The position numbers were made by a program, and so were the translations under genes. The notes under the pieces are model-generated. The model ran no database searches and had not been told where the DNA came from. It saw nothing but the letters and a program-made list of their open reading frames with translations. From assembly GCF_022230925.1 (NCBI RefSeq), contig NZ_JAKKFH010000015.1, positions 1 to 64,000 of the forward strand: DNA of 64,000 nt. Direction: 5' to 3'. Shown here piece by piece: positions 24,690 through 33,741 of this stretch. How positions within the stretch are numbered: position 1 is the first letter of the stretch; every line of letters begins with the position of its first letter. Origin of the DNA: Micromonospora alfalfae (lineage in GTDB: Bacteria; Actinomycetota; Actinomycetes; Mycobacteriales; Micromonosporaceae).

Positions 24690-26593
24690 TGAAGATCCGA
24701 TCCTTCCGTCTGGGGCGTGTTGGGCGCGACCGAGCAGCCGAGCACGTCGTGGTAGGCGAGGATTTTGGCGGCGGCTCCACGGACCCGATAGGAGAGGGTT
24801 TCGTCCTGTCGCCACCGGTCGCCGCTGACCTCGGCCACTGCCGGGAGGTCGACATCGGCGTCCGGATGGCTGGTGGTGAAGGCGAGGCGAACCTCCTCGC
24901 TGCCGTCGAGGTCCACCCCGTCGGCGCGCAGGATGACCTTCATGATCAGCACGATGTGCTTGTAGGCAGCGCGGACATCGGGTTCGGGGTTCGCGGCGAG
25001 TCGCCGCAGCACCATCGTCACGAGCGGCAGTTCGCTGCGTGAGGCGCGGTCGTCGGTTGGTGCGTCGAAGGCGTTGAGTACGAGGCCGCTTCGGCGGTAG
25101 AGCAGGCCGCGGCCGTCGTGGGCTATCTGCCGCACAGCGTGCAGTACTCGGGGTGGGACCGACCCGGTGAGCATCTCCCGGGTGGTGAACGACGACAGCG
25201 CGATCTTCTCGCCCGTCGGTCCGCTCTGAGGTACATGCCTGCTTTGGAGCCAGTCCAGCGGCAGCGTGTCGCGTATGACCAGGAGGTCGATGTCGCTCCA
25301 TCCCGGCTGCCAGCCCTGATGGGCGAGGCTCCCGGTGGCGGCGACGAGCGCGGTCTCAGAATCGGTCAGTCTGGCGACGCAGTCCGCGAGTACCGGTTGC
25401 AGGGACTCAGGGATGGCCGCGTCCGAGTGCGGCGGATCGCTGGCCCCGGACCTACGGTGAACAACTTCCGTGACCGCCCTCTTCAGCGCGGCCAGGCTGC
25501 GACCGTTGTCGATGACCGTGTCGGCGATCAACGCGATGCGGTCTCCGCCCCGGCTTTGCTTGATCGCGTCGCGGGTGGAGAGCGATTCCATGGTCTCGGT
25601 GGCGCGCTGCGCGCGAAGCCGGTCCGGAAGGCGAAGGAACAGGATCTCGCAGCGCTGGCCCCAGATCCTGCGGAGGTGTGCTGTGGCGTTGAAGCGGTGG
25701 GCACTCTCCAGACTGATCCGGTGTGAACCCGGGTTCAGCGCGGCGAACCGCAGGACCTCTTCCGTGAGCATCTGCGCCTGGGTCAGCTCGTCCCATTCGC
25801 GATACGGATCTGCCCTACCGAGCCGATCCGCGGCTAGCTGCATGAGGTAGCCGATCTTCAGGCGGGTGGCTGTGTGCTCCGTGCGGAGCAAATCGCCGAC
25901 AGTGCTCTTGCCGCTCTCGGACATGCCAGCGAGCACCCATAGGTGCTCGATCCGGTCCGGTGGGAGCGGGGCGACGGGCACGTCGAGTTGCGCCACGGCC
26001 TCGCGGATCTCACGCTGCACATCCAGGAGCGGGCGGTCCCCGCGCACCACGATGGCCTGATACTTTCCGGCATAGACTTGAAGATCGATCGCCTCGGCAA
26101 GCCGCCGCTGATACTCGACGTAGCGCTCGGTGGCCGGCACAGGCTCACGCGCCACGGCGTGGTGCGCCTCGGCTAACTCCTGGTCGCTGTGGCGCAGCAG
26201 CAGGTGCAGCTCGCGGCGCGGCGTAGGGGCGTAGCGACGTGCTTTGGTCTCGACTAGCGCGAGCGCCTCGGCGGTGGAGATGCCGTCCTTGACGGCCGCT
26301 GTCGCGGCGCAGGTCGCCACAAGCATCGGCCACCCGCGGTCCTCCAACGCCAAGGGACCACCACCGGCGCTCCGCGCGGCGTGGGAGCTGAACACGAGGT
26401 CGATGTGTTCGTCGGTGGTGCTGTCGACGAACCACCACTGACTGAAGTCTCGTCGGGACACCTCGGCCCATCGCCGGTCCCACCGATCGACTGTCCCGGT
26501 GAACTCGACGTCCGGCAGCGCCGAGGCCAACCAGCGAGCGTTCGTGGTTTTGCCGACGTTGTCGGCGCCGTTGAGGGTGACGGCGATCCTCAT
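24686..26593 (-). CDS. Fusion: dTMP-kinase-like + second P-loop kinase + nucleotidyltransferase
   Basis: A 635-aa three-part protein. Residues 1-200 form a thymidylate-kinase-like domain with GADNVGKTT at 9-17. A second P-loop, GMSESGKST at 223-231, starts another nucleotide-kinase or dephospho-CoA-kinase-like domain running to about 380. The C-terminal part from about 395 is a polymerase-beta-type nucleotidyltransferase with TGSLAHQGWQPGWSDIDLLV (GS and DxD at 421-437) and a helical region after it. The triple fusion is unusual. The ATG at 26593 overlaps the preceding stop by 4 bp. Likely to activate or couple nucleotides for the pathway. Confidence 0.78.
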   Translation of the reverse strand: MRIAVTLNGADNVGKTTNARWLASALPDVEFTGTVDRWDRRWAEVSRRDFSQWWFVDSTTDEHIDLVFSSHAARSAGGGPLALEDRGWPMLVATCAATAAVKDGISTAEALALVETKARRYAPTPRRELHLLLRHSDQELAEAHHAVAREPVPATERYVEYQRRLAEAIDLQVYAGKYQAIVVRGDRPLLDVQREIREAVAQLDVPVAPLPPDRIEHLWVLAGMSESGKSTVGDLLRTEHTATRLKIGYLMQLAADRLGRADPYREWDELTQAQMLTEEVLRFAALNPGSHRISLESAHRFNATAHLRRIWGQRCEILFLRLPDRLRAQRATETMESLSTRDAIKQSRGGDRIALIADTVIDNGRSLAALKRAVTEVVHRRSGASDPPHSDAAIPESLQPVLADCVARLTDSETALVAATGSLAHQGWQPGWSDIDLLVIRDTLPLDWLQSRHVPQSGPTGEKIALSSFTTREMLTGSVPPRVLHAVRQIAHDGRGLLYRRSGLVLNAFDAPTDDRASRSELPLVTMVLRRLAANPEPDVRAAYKHIVLIMKVILRADGVDLDGSEEVRLAFTTSHPDADVDLPAVAEVSGDRWRQDETLSYRVRGAAAKILAYHDVLGCSVAPNTPQTEGSDLQ

Positions 26594-27159
26594 CGCGGCT
26601 CCCGATAGCTCTTCAGCGTGCGCCAAGGAGGAACTCGGCGGCGGCCCTCATGGATGTCGAGCACAAGGGTGTCGAATGCCTCGGAGAGTTCGGTGAACTG
26701 ATGGAGCGCCAGCGGAGGATCGACGTCGCGCAGGCCCAGGTGGGCTGTCTCCGAGAATCTCCTCCACCGAACCCAGGCGATGGCCAGGCGGTCGATCACG
26801 GAGCCGATCGTCTCGGTGTGCAACGGTGCCCCGCGCGGAGGCTGGATCACCTGCTCGACCCATGAGTCGATCTCACCAATGAGAGCGATGCGGGTGGCGT
26901 TGAGGCGGTCGATCGACCTCTTGGCGTCAGCCACTGCGTGATCGTCAGCGGATGGGTCGCGGGAGATCGTCTCCGCCGCCCATTGTTCGCGATGGTGCGA
27001 GGCGAGCCGGGATGCCACATGAAGGGGCACCGCCCAAACCTTTGGCGGAACCTCTGGGCGGCCATCGAACGTACTGATGATCAGGTCTGAGCAGGGCAGC
27101 ATTGGGCAACACTGCTGGTCAGGGGCAATTGGTAAGTCACCGACGGAATGGAGGGACAT
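26590..27159 (-). CDS. DUF4254 family protein
   Basis: A 189-aa protein matching DUF4254: VADAKRSIDRLNATRIALIG, and later ETIGSVIDRLAIAWVR, where the family reads K..ID..NQ.RnD.IE and ETpG.miDRLSil. The family is often found beside heptosyltransferase/GT9 genes in bacteria, and a GT9-like gene lies two genes downstream. Molecular function is unknown. The start at 27159 is 33 bp after the GNAT gene's stop. The stop overlaps the kinase fusion by 4 bp. Confidence 0.75.
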   Translation of the reverse strand: MSLHSVGDLPIAPDQQCCPMLPCSDLIISTFDGRPEVPPKVWAVPLHVASRLASHHREQWAAETISRDPSADDHAVADAKRSIDRLNATRIALIGEIDSWVEQVIQPPRGAPLHTETIGSVIDRLAIAWVRWRRFSETAHLGLRDVDPPLALHQFTELSEAFDTLVLDIHEGRRRVPPWRTLKSYREPR

Positions 27160-27192
27160 GGTTGAGCCTCTGTCCGTTGAGGGGTGGACGGG

Positions 27193-27846
27193 TTAGGCGT
27201 GCTGGTCTTGCCAGCGGTTGCCCGCCGGTCGCGTGGGATTGATCGGCGTCGGGCTGCTGGCTTGGTGAAGGTTCCGGCGCATGGGACGCAGGCTCGGCCC
27301 ATGCGGCACGGTGAGGGGCGGGCGGGGCGTGTACCCGTAGTGGGTGAGCAGGTGCTCCGCGTCTGCGGTGACGGCGGTCCAGGACGGCAGGCCGATGCGG
27401 TCGAGGCGGGCGCGGTGGTGAGCGAGCAGTGCACCGCAGCGACCGGTCTGCTGATGGGTTGGGGATGCGGCGAGGAACGCCAAGTGGTAGTGCGGCTCGG
27501 TGGGCTGCTGCTGCGCGAGTAGGCCCTCAAGGGCGATGAAGCGGTCAGCATGTGATCCGGCGGCCTTCACGAGGCGGGTCGTGTAGTTGGCCGGCGGCGG
27601 GATCGGTCGGTAGCGGTGAAAGCCGACGATGGCGGCGGTGAGGTCGTCGGCGAGGTGTACATCGCCGAAGAACATCGCGTGCTCTACCCACACCGCCAGG
27701 ACGTCGGTCAGCACCTGACGGCGCTGCACTGTGTCTGGCACCAGCCAGGCGGCGAGCGGGCTGGCGTGTAGGGCGTCGGCGATCAATGCGGCGACGGTCT
27801 GCCTGTCTGGCCAGCGGGCGGCACGGATACGAAGGCTGGGGTCCAC
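27193..27846 (-). CDS. GNAT-family N-acetyltransferase
   Basis: A 217-aa acetyltransferase with the GNAT acetyl-CoA signature region HYHLAFLAASPTHQQTGRCG followed by ALLAHHRARLD (R/QxxGxG/A-like). N-terminal residues IRAARWPDRQTVAALIADAL fit the first helix of the fold. The start is taken at a GTG at 27846 after a GAGGAG ribosome-binding site; the open frame extends 17 codons upstream and overlaps the GPP34 stop. It probably acetylates an amino group on an operon product. Confidence 0.78.
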   Translation of the reverse strand: MDPSLRIRAARWPDRQTVAALIADALHASPLAAWLVPDTVQRRQVLTDVLAVWVEHAMFFGDVHLADDLTAAIVGFHRYRPIPPPANYTTRLVKAAGSHADRFIALEGLLAQQQPTEPHYHLAFLAASPTHQQTGRCGALLAHHRARLDRIGLPSWTAVTADAEHLLTHYGYTPRPPLTVPHGPSLRPMRRNLHQASSPTPINPTRPAGNRWQDQHA

Positions 27847-27868
27847 GGTGGTGTTGTCTCCTCGGCGG

Positions 27869-28549
27869 TCATCGGTAGGTGGCGGTGGCGAGGTCACCGA
27901 CTGCTGCGTCGACGGCGGCGGTGATTTCCCGGATGGGTCGGTGGTGTTGGGCGGCGATGGTCTTCAGGTGCGCGGTCACTGTGGTGGTGTCGTCGTCGAG
28001 GTAGAGGTGGTCGGCCAGGCCAAGGACGGCGACGAGTCCGGCGAGGGCGGCGGTGTGGTTGTCGGGAGGTTCGCGGCCCGCGGCGAGGTAGCGCAGGCGG
28101 GAGCGGGCTACAACGGCCCACTTGGTGTCGGTGGCGAGGTAGGCGTCGGCACGGACCAGGCCGCCGAGGCGGCGGCGGGCGGTGTGGTGCAGGATCCCGG
28201 CGGCGACGAGTCCGGCGCGGGTGCGCTCGTACAGGTCGTCGGCGAAGCTGCGCAGGAACGCCTTCATGGTCGGGGTGGCGCGCGAGTAGTGGATCGCGGC
28301 GAGGGCGGTGTCGGCGATCAGGTCGCCGACCGGCTGCTCGGAGTTGAGGCGTAGCCACCGGTCCGCGGCCGGGCGGTCGGCGTAGGAATCGAGGGTGATA
28401 CGCCCGGCGAGGAATAGGTCGATCAGAACGCCGCCGGCCATGCCCAGGGCCAGCGCTTGGCGGTGGAGGTGGGGTTGGCCGGTGTCGTCGTGGTGTCCGA
28501 GTAGGAACAGCTCATCCCGCAGCGGCAGTTGCGGTATCGAGGCGGTCAT
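27869..28549 (-). CDS. GPP34 (GOLPH3/Vps74-like) family protein
   Basis: A 226-aa GPP34-family protein. The N terminus reads LRDELFLLGHHDDTGQPHLH, then LALGMAGGVLIDLFLAGRI, the hallmark of the family. In eukaryotes GOLPH3 binds phosphatidylinositol-4-phosphate and retains Golgi glycosyltransferases; bacterial members are abundant in actinomycetes and uncharacterised. Its presence in an operon with a glycosyltransferase is suggestive of membrane recruitment but unproven. The gene starts 9 bp after the acetamidase stop. Confidence 0.85.
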   Translation of the reverse strand: MTASIPQLPLRDELFLLGHHDDTGQPHLHRQALALGMAGGVLIDLFLAGRITLDSYADRPAADRWLRLNSEQPVGDLIADTALAAIHYSRATPTMKAFLRSFADDLYERTRAGLVAAGILHHTARRRLGGLVRADAYLATDTKWAVVARSRLRYLAAGREPPDNHTAALAGLVAVLGLADHLYLDDDTTTVTAHLKTIAAQHHRPIREITAAVDAAVGDLATATYR

Positions 28550-28558
28550 CAGATGTCC

Positions 28559-29572
28559 CTACTCCCGAGCGCCGGCAAGGTTCCGCAGCCGGGCGTGTGC
28601 GTCGCGGTAGGCGGGCAGCGATTGCGGGATCAGGGCTTTGTCGACGGCGGCGAGGACGGTGTAGTTGGGGTCGCAGACGTTGCCGATGGGTGCCCGCCCG
28701 GCTTGGGAGATGAGTTGGTAGGCGTCCAGGGTCTGTAGGCCGCACAGGTCGACGGTCCAGGCGGTGAGGTCCTGGTGGGCGATGCGGTAGGCGTCCTCCA
28801 GGGGCCTCGCGCAGCCGACCGACATGATCGCGGTGTCCGTTTCCAGACGTGGCCAGGCGGTGTCGGCACCTTTGATGACCTCGACCGCCAGGGTCGTCAT
28901 GGTGGCGATCTCCACGCCGACGCCGCACGCCTCTCCCTGGCCCTGTCGGGCGTGTCCGTCGCCGAGGGCCAGCATCGCGCCGTGCACGTTGACCCCGAGG
29001 TACAGGGTGGTGCCGGCACGGAGTTCGGGGGTGTCGAGGTTCCCGCCGTAGTGGTCGGGGACGATCGTGGACCGGGACTCCATGCCACCTGGGGCGACGC
29101 CGATGGTGCCCATCATTGGATCCAGCGGCAGGTCGACAGTGTGCTCGCTCGCGGTGGCGTGATAGCGGACCACCCCCGCAGCACGGTCGATGTCGTACAC
29201 CCACACCCGCTCATCCAGCGGCGGTTGCAGGGTGGCCGTGTGCGAAGTCGAGGTCAGCGCCCCGAAGTAGGGGAACGTCGCCGACACACCCCAGTCCCTC
29301 GCGGGGACGATGGAGGCGATGTGCACGGCGAGGGTGTCGCCGGGTTCGGCGTCCTCGACGAAGAACGGCCCCGACACCGGGTTCAGGTACGGCATGCGGC
29401 ACACCTGCGATGGCAGGTCCGCAGGTCCCCGTACGAGGCCACCGAAGCAGTCCTCGGTGTGCACCCGCAGGATGTCCCCGGAGCGGACGTGCGCGACCGG
29501 GAGACGCCCGCCGAAGGTGTAGGCCAGCTCGTCGCGGGCGGGCCGGTAGGTGAACTGGTCCATCGCGATCAC
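28559..29572 (-). CDS. Acetamidase/formamidase family protein
   Basis: A 337-aa FmdA/AmdA-family amidase, which hydrolyses formamide, acetamide or related short amides to acid and ammonia. Family features include HVRSGDILRVHTEDCFGG, FVEDAEPGDTLAVHI, DPMMGTIGVAPGG and LGVNVHGAMLALGDGHARQG. Length is close to the usual 310-410 residues. The GTG at 29572 overlaps the permease stop by 4 bp (GTGA), making it a good start; an ATG three codons on (MDQFTY) is also possible. It could release ammonia or cleave an amide intermediate imported by the permease. Confidence 0.88.
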   Translation of the reverse strand: MIAMDQFTYRPARDELAYTFGGRLPVAHVRSGDILRVHTEDCFGGLVRGPADLPSQVCRMPYLNPVSGPFFVEDAEPGDTLAVHIASIVPARDWGVSATFPYFGALTSTSHTATLQPPLDERVWVYDIDRAAGVVRYHATASEHTVDLPLDPMMGTIGVAPGGMESRSTIVPDHYGGNLDTPELRAGTTLYLGVNVHGAMLALGDGHARQGQGEACGVGVEIATMTTLAVEVIKGADTAWPRLETDTAIMSVGCARPLEDAYRIAHQDLTAWTVDLCGLQTLDAYQLISQAGRAPIGNVCDPNYTVLAAVDKALIPQSLPAYRDAHARLRNLAGARE

Positions 29573-30975
29573 ACCCGCGCCATGTCGCGCCCGGCGGCCT
29601 CAGTGGCTGCCATGCCGGACAGCACGGGCCGCCGACCGGTCAGGTAGAGGCCTGCGAGGACCAGCACGCCGAGGGCGAGCCAGGCCAAGCCGAGACGCTG
29701 GGCGGCGATGTTGGCGTTCGCCACCACGTACGCCAAGATGGCGAACCCGATGCCGGGCATGACCAGGTGCGCCCACCAGTTGCCGCTGCGCTGGCGGATC
29801 AGATGGTGCACGACCACGGAGACGTGCAGGACGAGGAAGGCGACCATCGCCCCGAAGTTGATCAGCGACGACAGCAGCGTGATCCCGTCCGCCCGGGTCG
29901 CCAGATACAGGCCGAGGGCGAGGGACACGGCGCCGGTCAGCAGAGTGGCGTTGATCGGCACGCTGCGGCGCACCGACACCTTCGCCAGAAAGGCCGGGAG
30001 TTGTCGGTCGCGGGCCATCTCGTACAACAGCCTGGACGTGGCGACCTGAGCGACCATCGAGTTCGGCAACCCCCACGCGATCGCCGTCGCAACAGCGCAC
30101 AAGGTGGCCAGCCACCCTCCGCCGGCTACCGCGGCGGCGTCGTAGAAGGCAGTGCCGTTCACATCGCCCTCAGCTAGCAGCGCGTCGGGGGCGGGGACGA
30201 GCATCGCCGCGAGCCAGGTCTGCGCGATGAACAGCACCCCGGCCAGGATCAGGACGCCGGCCATCGCACGACCCACCTGTCGGGACCCGCCCTTGGCCTC
30301 CTCGGCCAGCATGCTGATGCCGTCGAAGCCGAGGAACGACAGCACCGCGATCGACACCGCCCCCGCGACGAGGGACCAGGTAAAGGTGTCGGAGTTGTAG
30401 AAGGCGTCCCAGCTGAACCGGCCTTTGCCGGAGGCAAGAGCCCAGCCGGCGACAGCGAGGAAGACCGCCAGGACGATCAACTCGCCGACCAGCATCACCC
30501 GGGTCACCATCGCGGTCAGCCGGATCCCGACCGAGTTGATAATCGTGTTGACCGCGACGAACCCGAGCAGCCACAGCCATACCGGCACCGCCGGCACGGT
30601 GGAGTGCATCGCCACCGACGCCACCAGGTACAGCAGCCCCGGCACGAGCACGTAGTCGAGGAGGATCACCCAGCCGGCGAGGAAGCCGAGCGGTGGGCTG
30701 ATGCCCCGGCCGGCATAGTTGTAGACGCTGCCCGACATCGGGAACGCTTTCACCATCTGTGCGTAGGAGAAGGCGGTGAACACCAACGCCACCACACCGA
30801 CGGCGTACGCAAGAGCGACCATGCCGCCGGAGCCGGCGTAGACGCTGCCGAAGATCGCCATCGGCGCGATCGGCACCATGTACACCAGTCCGTACGCCAC
30901 CAGGTCCCGCGATCGGAGCTGGCGGCTGAGTTCCTGTCGATAGCCGTAGCGGGTCAGATCATTCGAAGTTGTCAT
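29569..30975 (-). CDS. APC-family amino acid permease
   Basis: A 468-aa integral membrane transporter with about 12 hydrophobic segments, typical of the amino acid-polyamine-organocation family. The first helix has LVYMVPIAPMAIFGSVYAGS, and the GFDGISMLAEEAKGG motif after helix 6 is typical. It is the first gene of the minus-strand operon and would import the amino acid or amine feeding it. The ATG at 30975 is near the 330-bp divergent region shared with the HTH-TPR regulator. Confidence 0.9.
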   Translation of the reverse strand: MTTSNDLTRYGYRQELSRQLRSRDLVAYGLVYMVPIAPMAIFGSVYAGSGGMVALAYAVGVVALVFTAFSYAQMVKAFPMSGSVYNYAGRGISPPLGFLAGWVILLDYVLVPGLLYLVASVAMHSTVPAVPVWLWLLGFVAVNTIINSVGIRLTAMVTRVMLVGELIVLAVFLAVAGWALASGKGRFSWDAFYNSDTFTWSLVAGAVSIAVLSFLGFDGISMLAEEAKGGSRQVGRAMAGVLILAGVLFIAQTWLAAMLVPAPDALLAEGDVNGTAFYDAAAVAGGGWLATLCAVATAIAWGLPNSMVAQVATSRLLYEMARDRQLPAFLAKVSVRRSVPINATLLTGAVSLALGLYLATRADGITLLSSLINFGAMVAFLVLHVSVVVHHLIRQRSGNWWAHLVMPGIGFAILAYVVANANIAAQRLGLAWLALGVLVLAGLYLTGRRPVLSGMAATEAAGRDMARV

Positions 30976-31339
30976 GGATCCTCACGAGGGTGAGAAGCAC
31001 GAGCGGGGAGACGTCTGCCGGGTGGCCGAGAGAAACCTGACGGCAGCGGCGCTCCGATTGACGGTGCTTGGCAGCGACTTGATGTAGTCACCGGTGGTGG
31101 CTACGTCCGGACCGACGGTGATCCGGTGCGGCAAGCTTGCCAAGCGCATCCATGCGGATGGATCCCCACGAGTGGCGAGAAATTCCCCCACCCGGCCGCG
31201 CCTGTGACCTGCACGAATATTGATCAACTGAGGTGGATTCACCCAGCCGAGGGCCGTTGGCCTCGCCAGGACCCGTACCGGACCTGGCCAGAGCGGCGAT
31301 ACCGTGCGACGGGAGGCCACACGGAGGAGGTGTCCGACG
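30976..31339. promoter_or_regulatory. Divergent promoter region
   Basis: The gap between the operon's first gene (start 30975, minus) and the HTH-TPR regulator (start 31340, plus) is about 360 bp with no convincing gene. It contains an AT-richer patch (ATATTGATCAACT) near 31217 with the palindrome TTGATCAA. It likely holds both promoters and an operator for the regulator, but no site can be assigned by eye. Confidence 0.5.
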
Positions 31340-32809
31340 ATGGCGAGGACGACTGGCACCAAGGCACAGCGCGATCACGTCCGCCAGACACTGGCCGAAT
31401 TCGGCGCGACGCCGACCGCCATCGCGGCCGAGCTGCAGCGACGCTTTGGACTGCGTCCTCGGGATGCCTTTCGACAGGCTCACGGTTGGACCCAGGACGC
31501 GGTGGCAGAGAAGCTGAACACCAATGGAACCGGTTCGGCGACGTTCACCGGGGCACGGATCAGCGATTACGAGCGGTGGCCCTTCGGTGGTCGTCGACCT
31601 ACCTTGGCCGCCTTGAACGCCCTGGCTTATGTCTTCGGGACCGAACCGAGCTGTCTGGTCGACCTCGACGACTTGGCCGCTATGCCGGACGCGGACCGAG
31701 AGGTTCTGAGCGGCCGGAACGCCGCCCCGATGCCCAATCGATCCGTCGCAGCCTCAGCACCACGTGGCGCGATGACTGAGCCTCTGCGGTGGGACCTCGG
31801 CGCTCTGCAGGACGAGACGGAATTGGTGATAGCGGTGTCAGAACGTACGGCCAGCTTCGGAGAATGGGCGCAAGCCTCCAACGTCGGGCCCTTCACCCTT
31901 GACGATGTCGCCGCCTCCACCCGCAGAATCGCTGTCGACTATCTGAATGAGCCACCCGTCATCGTCTATGCCCGAGCGGGTCTCCTGGCGGATCGCGTGT
32001 TTCGCCTCTTGCAGACCGGGCGCCAGGATCCCGACCAGACTCGGGAGCTCTACACCTGGGCGGGTTACCTGTGCACATTGCTCGCCTGGATGGCCGGCGA
32101 CCTCGGTCACCCAGCCGCTGCCGAGTCCCAGGCCCGCACCGCCTGGATGTGCGCTGAAACCGTCCGCGACAACACGCTCCGCGCCTGGGTCCTGTCGACC
32201 ATCAGCAAGATTCACCTGTGGGAGCAGCGGTTCGAGGACGCGGCCAACGCCGCCGTACGCGGCTACGGCCACGCCGCCGAGGGAAGCGCGGCGATCATGC
32301 TGGCTTGCCAGGAAGCCGACGCGTGGGCGGAGATCGGCGCTGCCGAGCCGGCCCGAGCGGCACTGCAACGGGCTGAGGAGGCCCGCCAACATGCCAGCCG
32401 CGACCCGGTAGGTGGCCTCCTAGCTTGCGGCACGGTGCGCCAACACAACTACGCCGGTGCAGTGCTGCTTCGCATCGGCGATGCCGCCAACGCCATCGAG
32501 CACGCCCAGCACGCCCTCACGGAAGCCGCCGCAGATCCCTCGGTCGCGTACGGCACACTGGCGCAAATCCGCATCTGGGCCGCCGCAGCGCACCTCAAAG
32601 CCGGCAGCCTCGACGGCGCGGTGTCGGTCCTGTCTCCGGTGCTCGCTCTGCCACCCGAACAGCGACTCGACCCGCTGGTGCACCGCCTGCGCGGCGTCGG
32701 CCGAAGTCTCGCCGGCGACCCGTCGCTGCGCACGAGCATCGAGGCCCGCAGTGTCCAAGCAGCCATCACCGAGTTCTGCGCCACCGGCGCCGCCCGCCAA
32801 CTTCCGTGA
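31340..32809 (+). CDS. HTH-TPR transcriptional regulator
   Basis: A 489-aa regulator. The N-terminal 110 residues hold an XRE-like helix-turn-helix (AFRQAHGWTQDAVAEKLN, then ARISDYERWPFGGRRPTLAA). The rest is a helical TPR-like sensor (HPAAAESQARTAWMCAETV, EDAANAAVRGYGHAAEG). The layout is that of a large actinobacterial group of regulators. The ATG at 31340 follows a GGAGG at 31323-31327 with good spacing. It is divergent from the 11-gene operon and probably regulates it. Confidence 0.82.
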   Translation: MARTTGTKAQRDHVRQTLAEFGATPTAIAAELQRRFGLRPRDAFRQAHGWTQDAVAEKLNTNGTGSATFTGARISDYERWPFGGRRPTLAALNALAYVFGTEPSCLVDLDDLAAMPDADREVLSGRNAAPMPNRSVAASAPRGAMTEPLRWDLGALQDETELVIAVSERTASFGEWAQASNVGPFTLDDVAASTRRIAVDYLNEPPVIVYARAGLLADRVFRLLQTGRQDPDQTRELYTWAGYLCTLLAWMAGDLGHPAAAESQARTAWMCAETVRDNTLRAWVLSTISKIHLWEQRFEDAANAAVRGYGHAAEGSAAIMLACQEADAWAEIGAAEPARAALQRAEEARQHASRDPVGGLLACGTVRQHNYAGAVLLRIGDAANAIEHAQHALTEAAADPSVAYGTLAQIRIWAAAAHLKAGSLDGAVSVLSPVLALPPEQRLDPLVHRLRGVGRSLAGDPSLRTSIEARSVQAAITEFCATGAARQLP

Positions 32810-32823
32810 TACCTGGAGAACCC

Positions 32824-33456
32824 ATGGCAGTCCCGCACGCCACCGACGTCCGCAACCACTGGTACTGGCGACCCGGTTGGGGAATCGGCTCCCGCTTCTA
32901 CACCTGGCACATCACCTTCGACGGACAACCCGAGGTCGAAGAACTCGCCGACCAGTACCGGTCCCTGCTCTCCTCGCAGCCCAGCCTCGATGTCATCCCG
33001 AACCGGTGGCTGCACCTCACCATGCAGGGCATCGGCTTCGTTCAAGACGTCGCTATCGACGACGTCGACGCCATCGTGGCTGCCGCCAAGAACCGCTGCG
33101 CGCGCCTGGCACCCTTCAAGCTCACCATCGGCACCCCCCACATCGATCCCGAGTCCATCCAGATCGCCGTCGACCCGGTCGAGCCCGTGCGGCAGCTACG
33201 CACCGCCATCCGCAGCGCCATCGCGGACGTCTGGGGACAGGAACGAGTACCCGAGCCGGCCGAGCCTTACAACCCTCACCTCAGCCTGGCCTATACCAAC
33301 ACCGACGGCCCAGCGGCACCGCTCATCGAGGCTCTCTCCTCCGCTCCGAACCTCAGCGCGAACGCAATGATCAACTCCTGCCAGCTCATCGTCCTCAACC
33401 GCGACGAGGGGATGTACGTGTGGGAGCCGTACGCGACCATCGATCTTGGATCCTGA
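32824..33456 (+). CDS. 2H phosphoesterase / 2'-5' RNA ligase-like protein
   Basis: A 210-aa protein of the 2H phosphoesterase superfamily. The two HxT/S motifs are RWLHLTMQGIG and YNPHLSLAYTN, spaced by about 95 residues, with a beta-alpha fold between. Members cleave 2',3'-cyclic phosphates, ADP-ribose cyclic phosphates or related esters. It is 14 bp downstream of the HTH-TPR regulator and same-strand, so it belongs to the regulator's transcript. Its role may be linked to nucleotide chemistry of the divergent operon. Confidence 0.82.
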   Translation: MAVPHATDVRNHWYWRPGWGIGSRFYTWHITFDGQPEVEELADQYRSLLSSQPSLDVIPNRWLHLTMQGIGFVQDVAIDDVDAIVAAAKNRCARLAPFKLTIGTPHIDPESIQIAVDPVEPVRQLRTAIRSAIADVWGQERVPEPAEPYNPHLSLAYTNTDGPAAPLIEALSSAPNLSANAMINSCQLIVLNRDEGMYVWEPYATIDLGS

Positions 33457-33741
33457 GGCCGGTATCCAACGCCTGCCGCGCTAGCTGGTCGCCGCTGGCA
33501 GTATGGAGGTTGACTTTGTTGCAGCCGGGGCGGGGCTGGCCGAAGACTTGCTTCGGCGCGGTCTTCTAATCAGGCAGCTTGGGCGACAGGTGGTAGGCGT
33601 TCCCGCGTCGGCGTGGGGCGTCCAGGACTCGCAAAGTGGTGTGGCCGCGACGCGGGGGGTCGCCCTCTGCCGCGCGATGTGGACGGGACCAGCGTTCGGG
33701 GTGAAGCGAGCTGCGCCCGCCCCTACGGGGGCGGGCGCAGC

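Noticed and set aside
30982..31362. Minus-strand frame in the divergent region between permease and regulator
   Set aside because: It overlaps the regulator start and both promoter areas, has no ribosome-binding site and no protein-like pattern.
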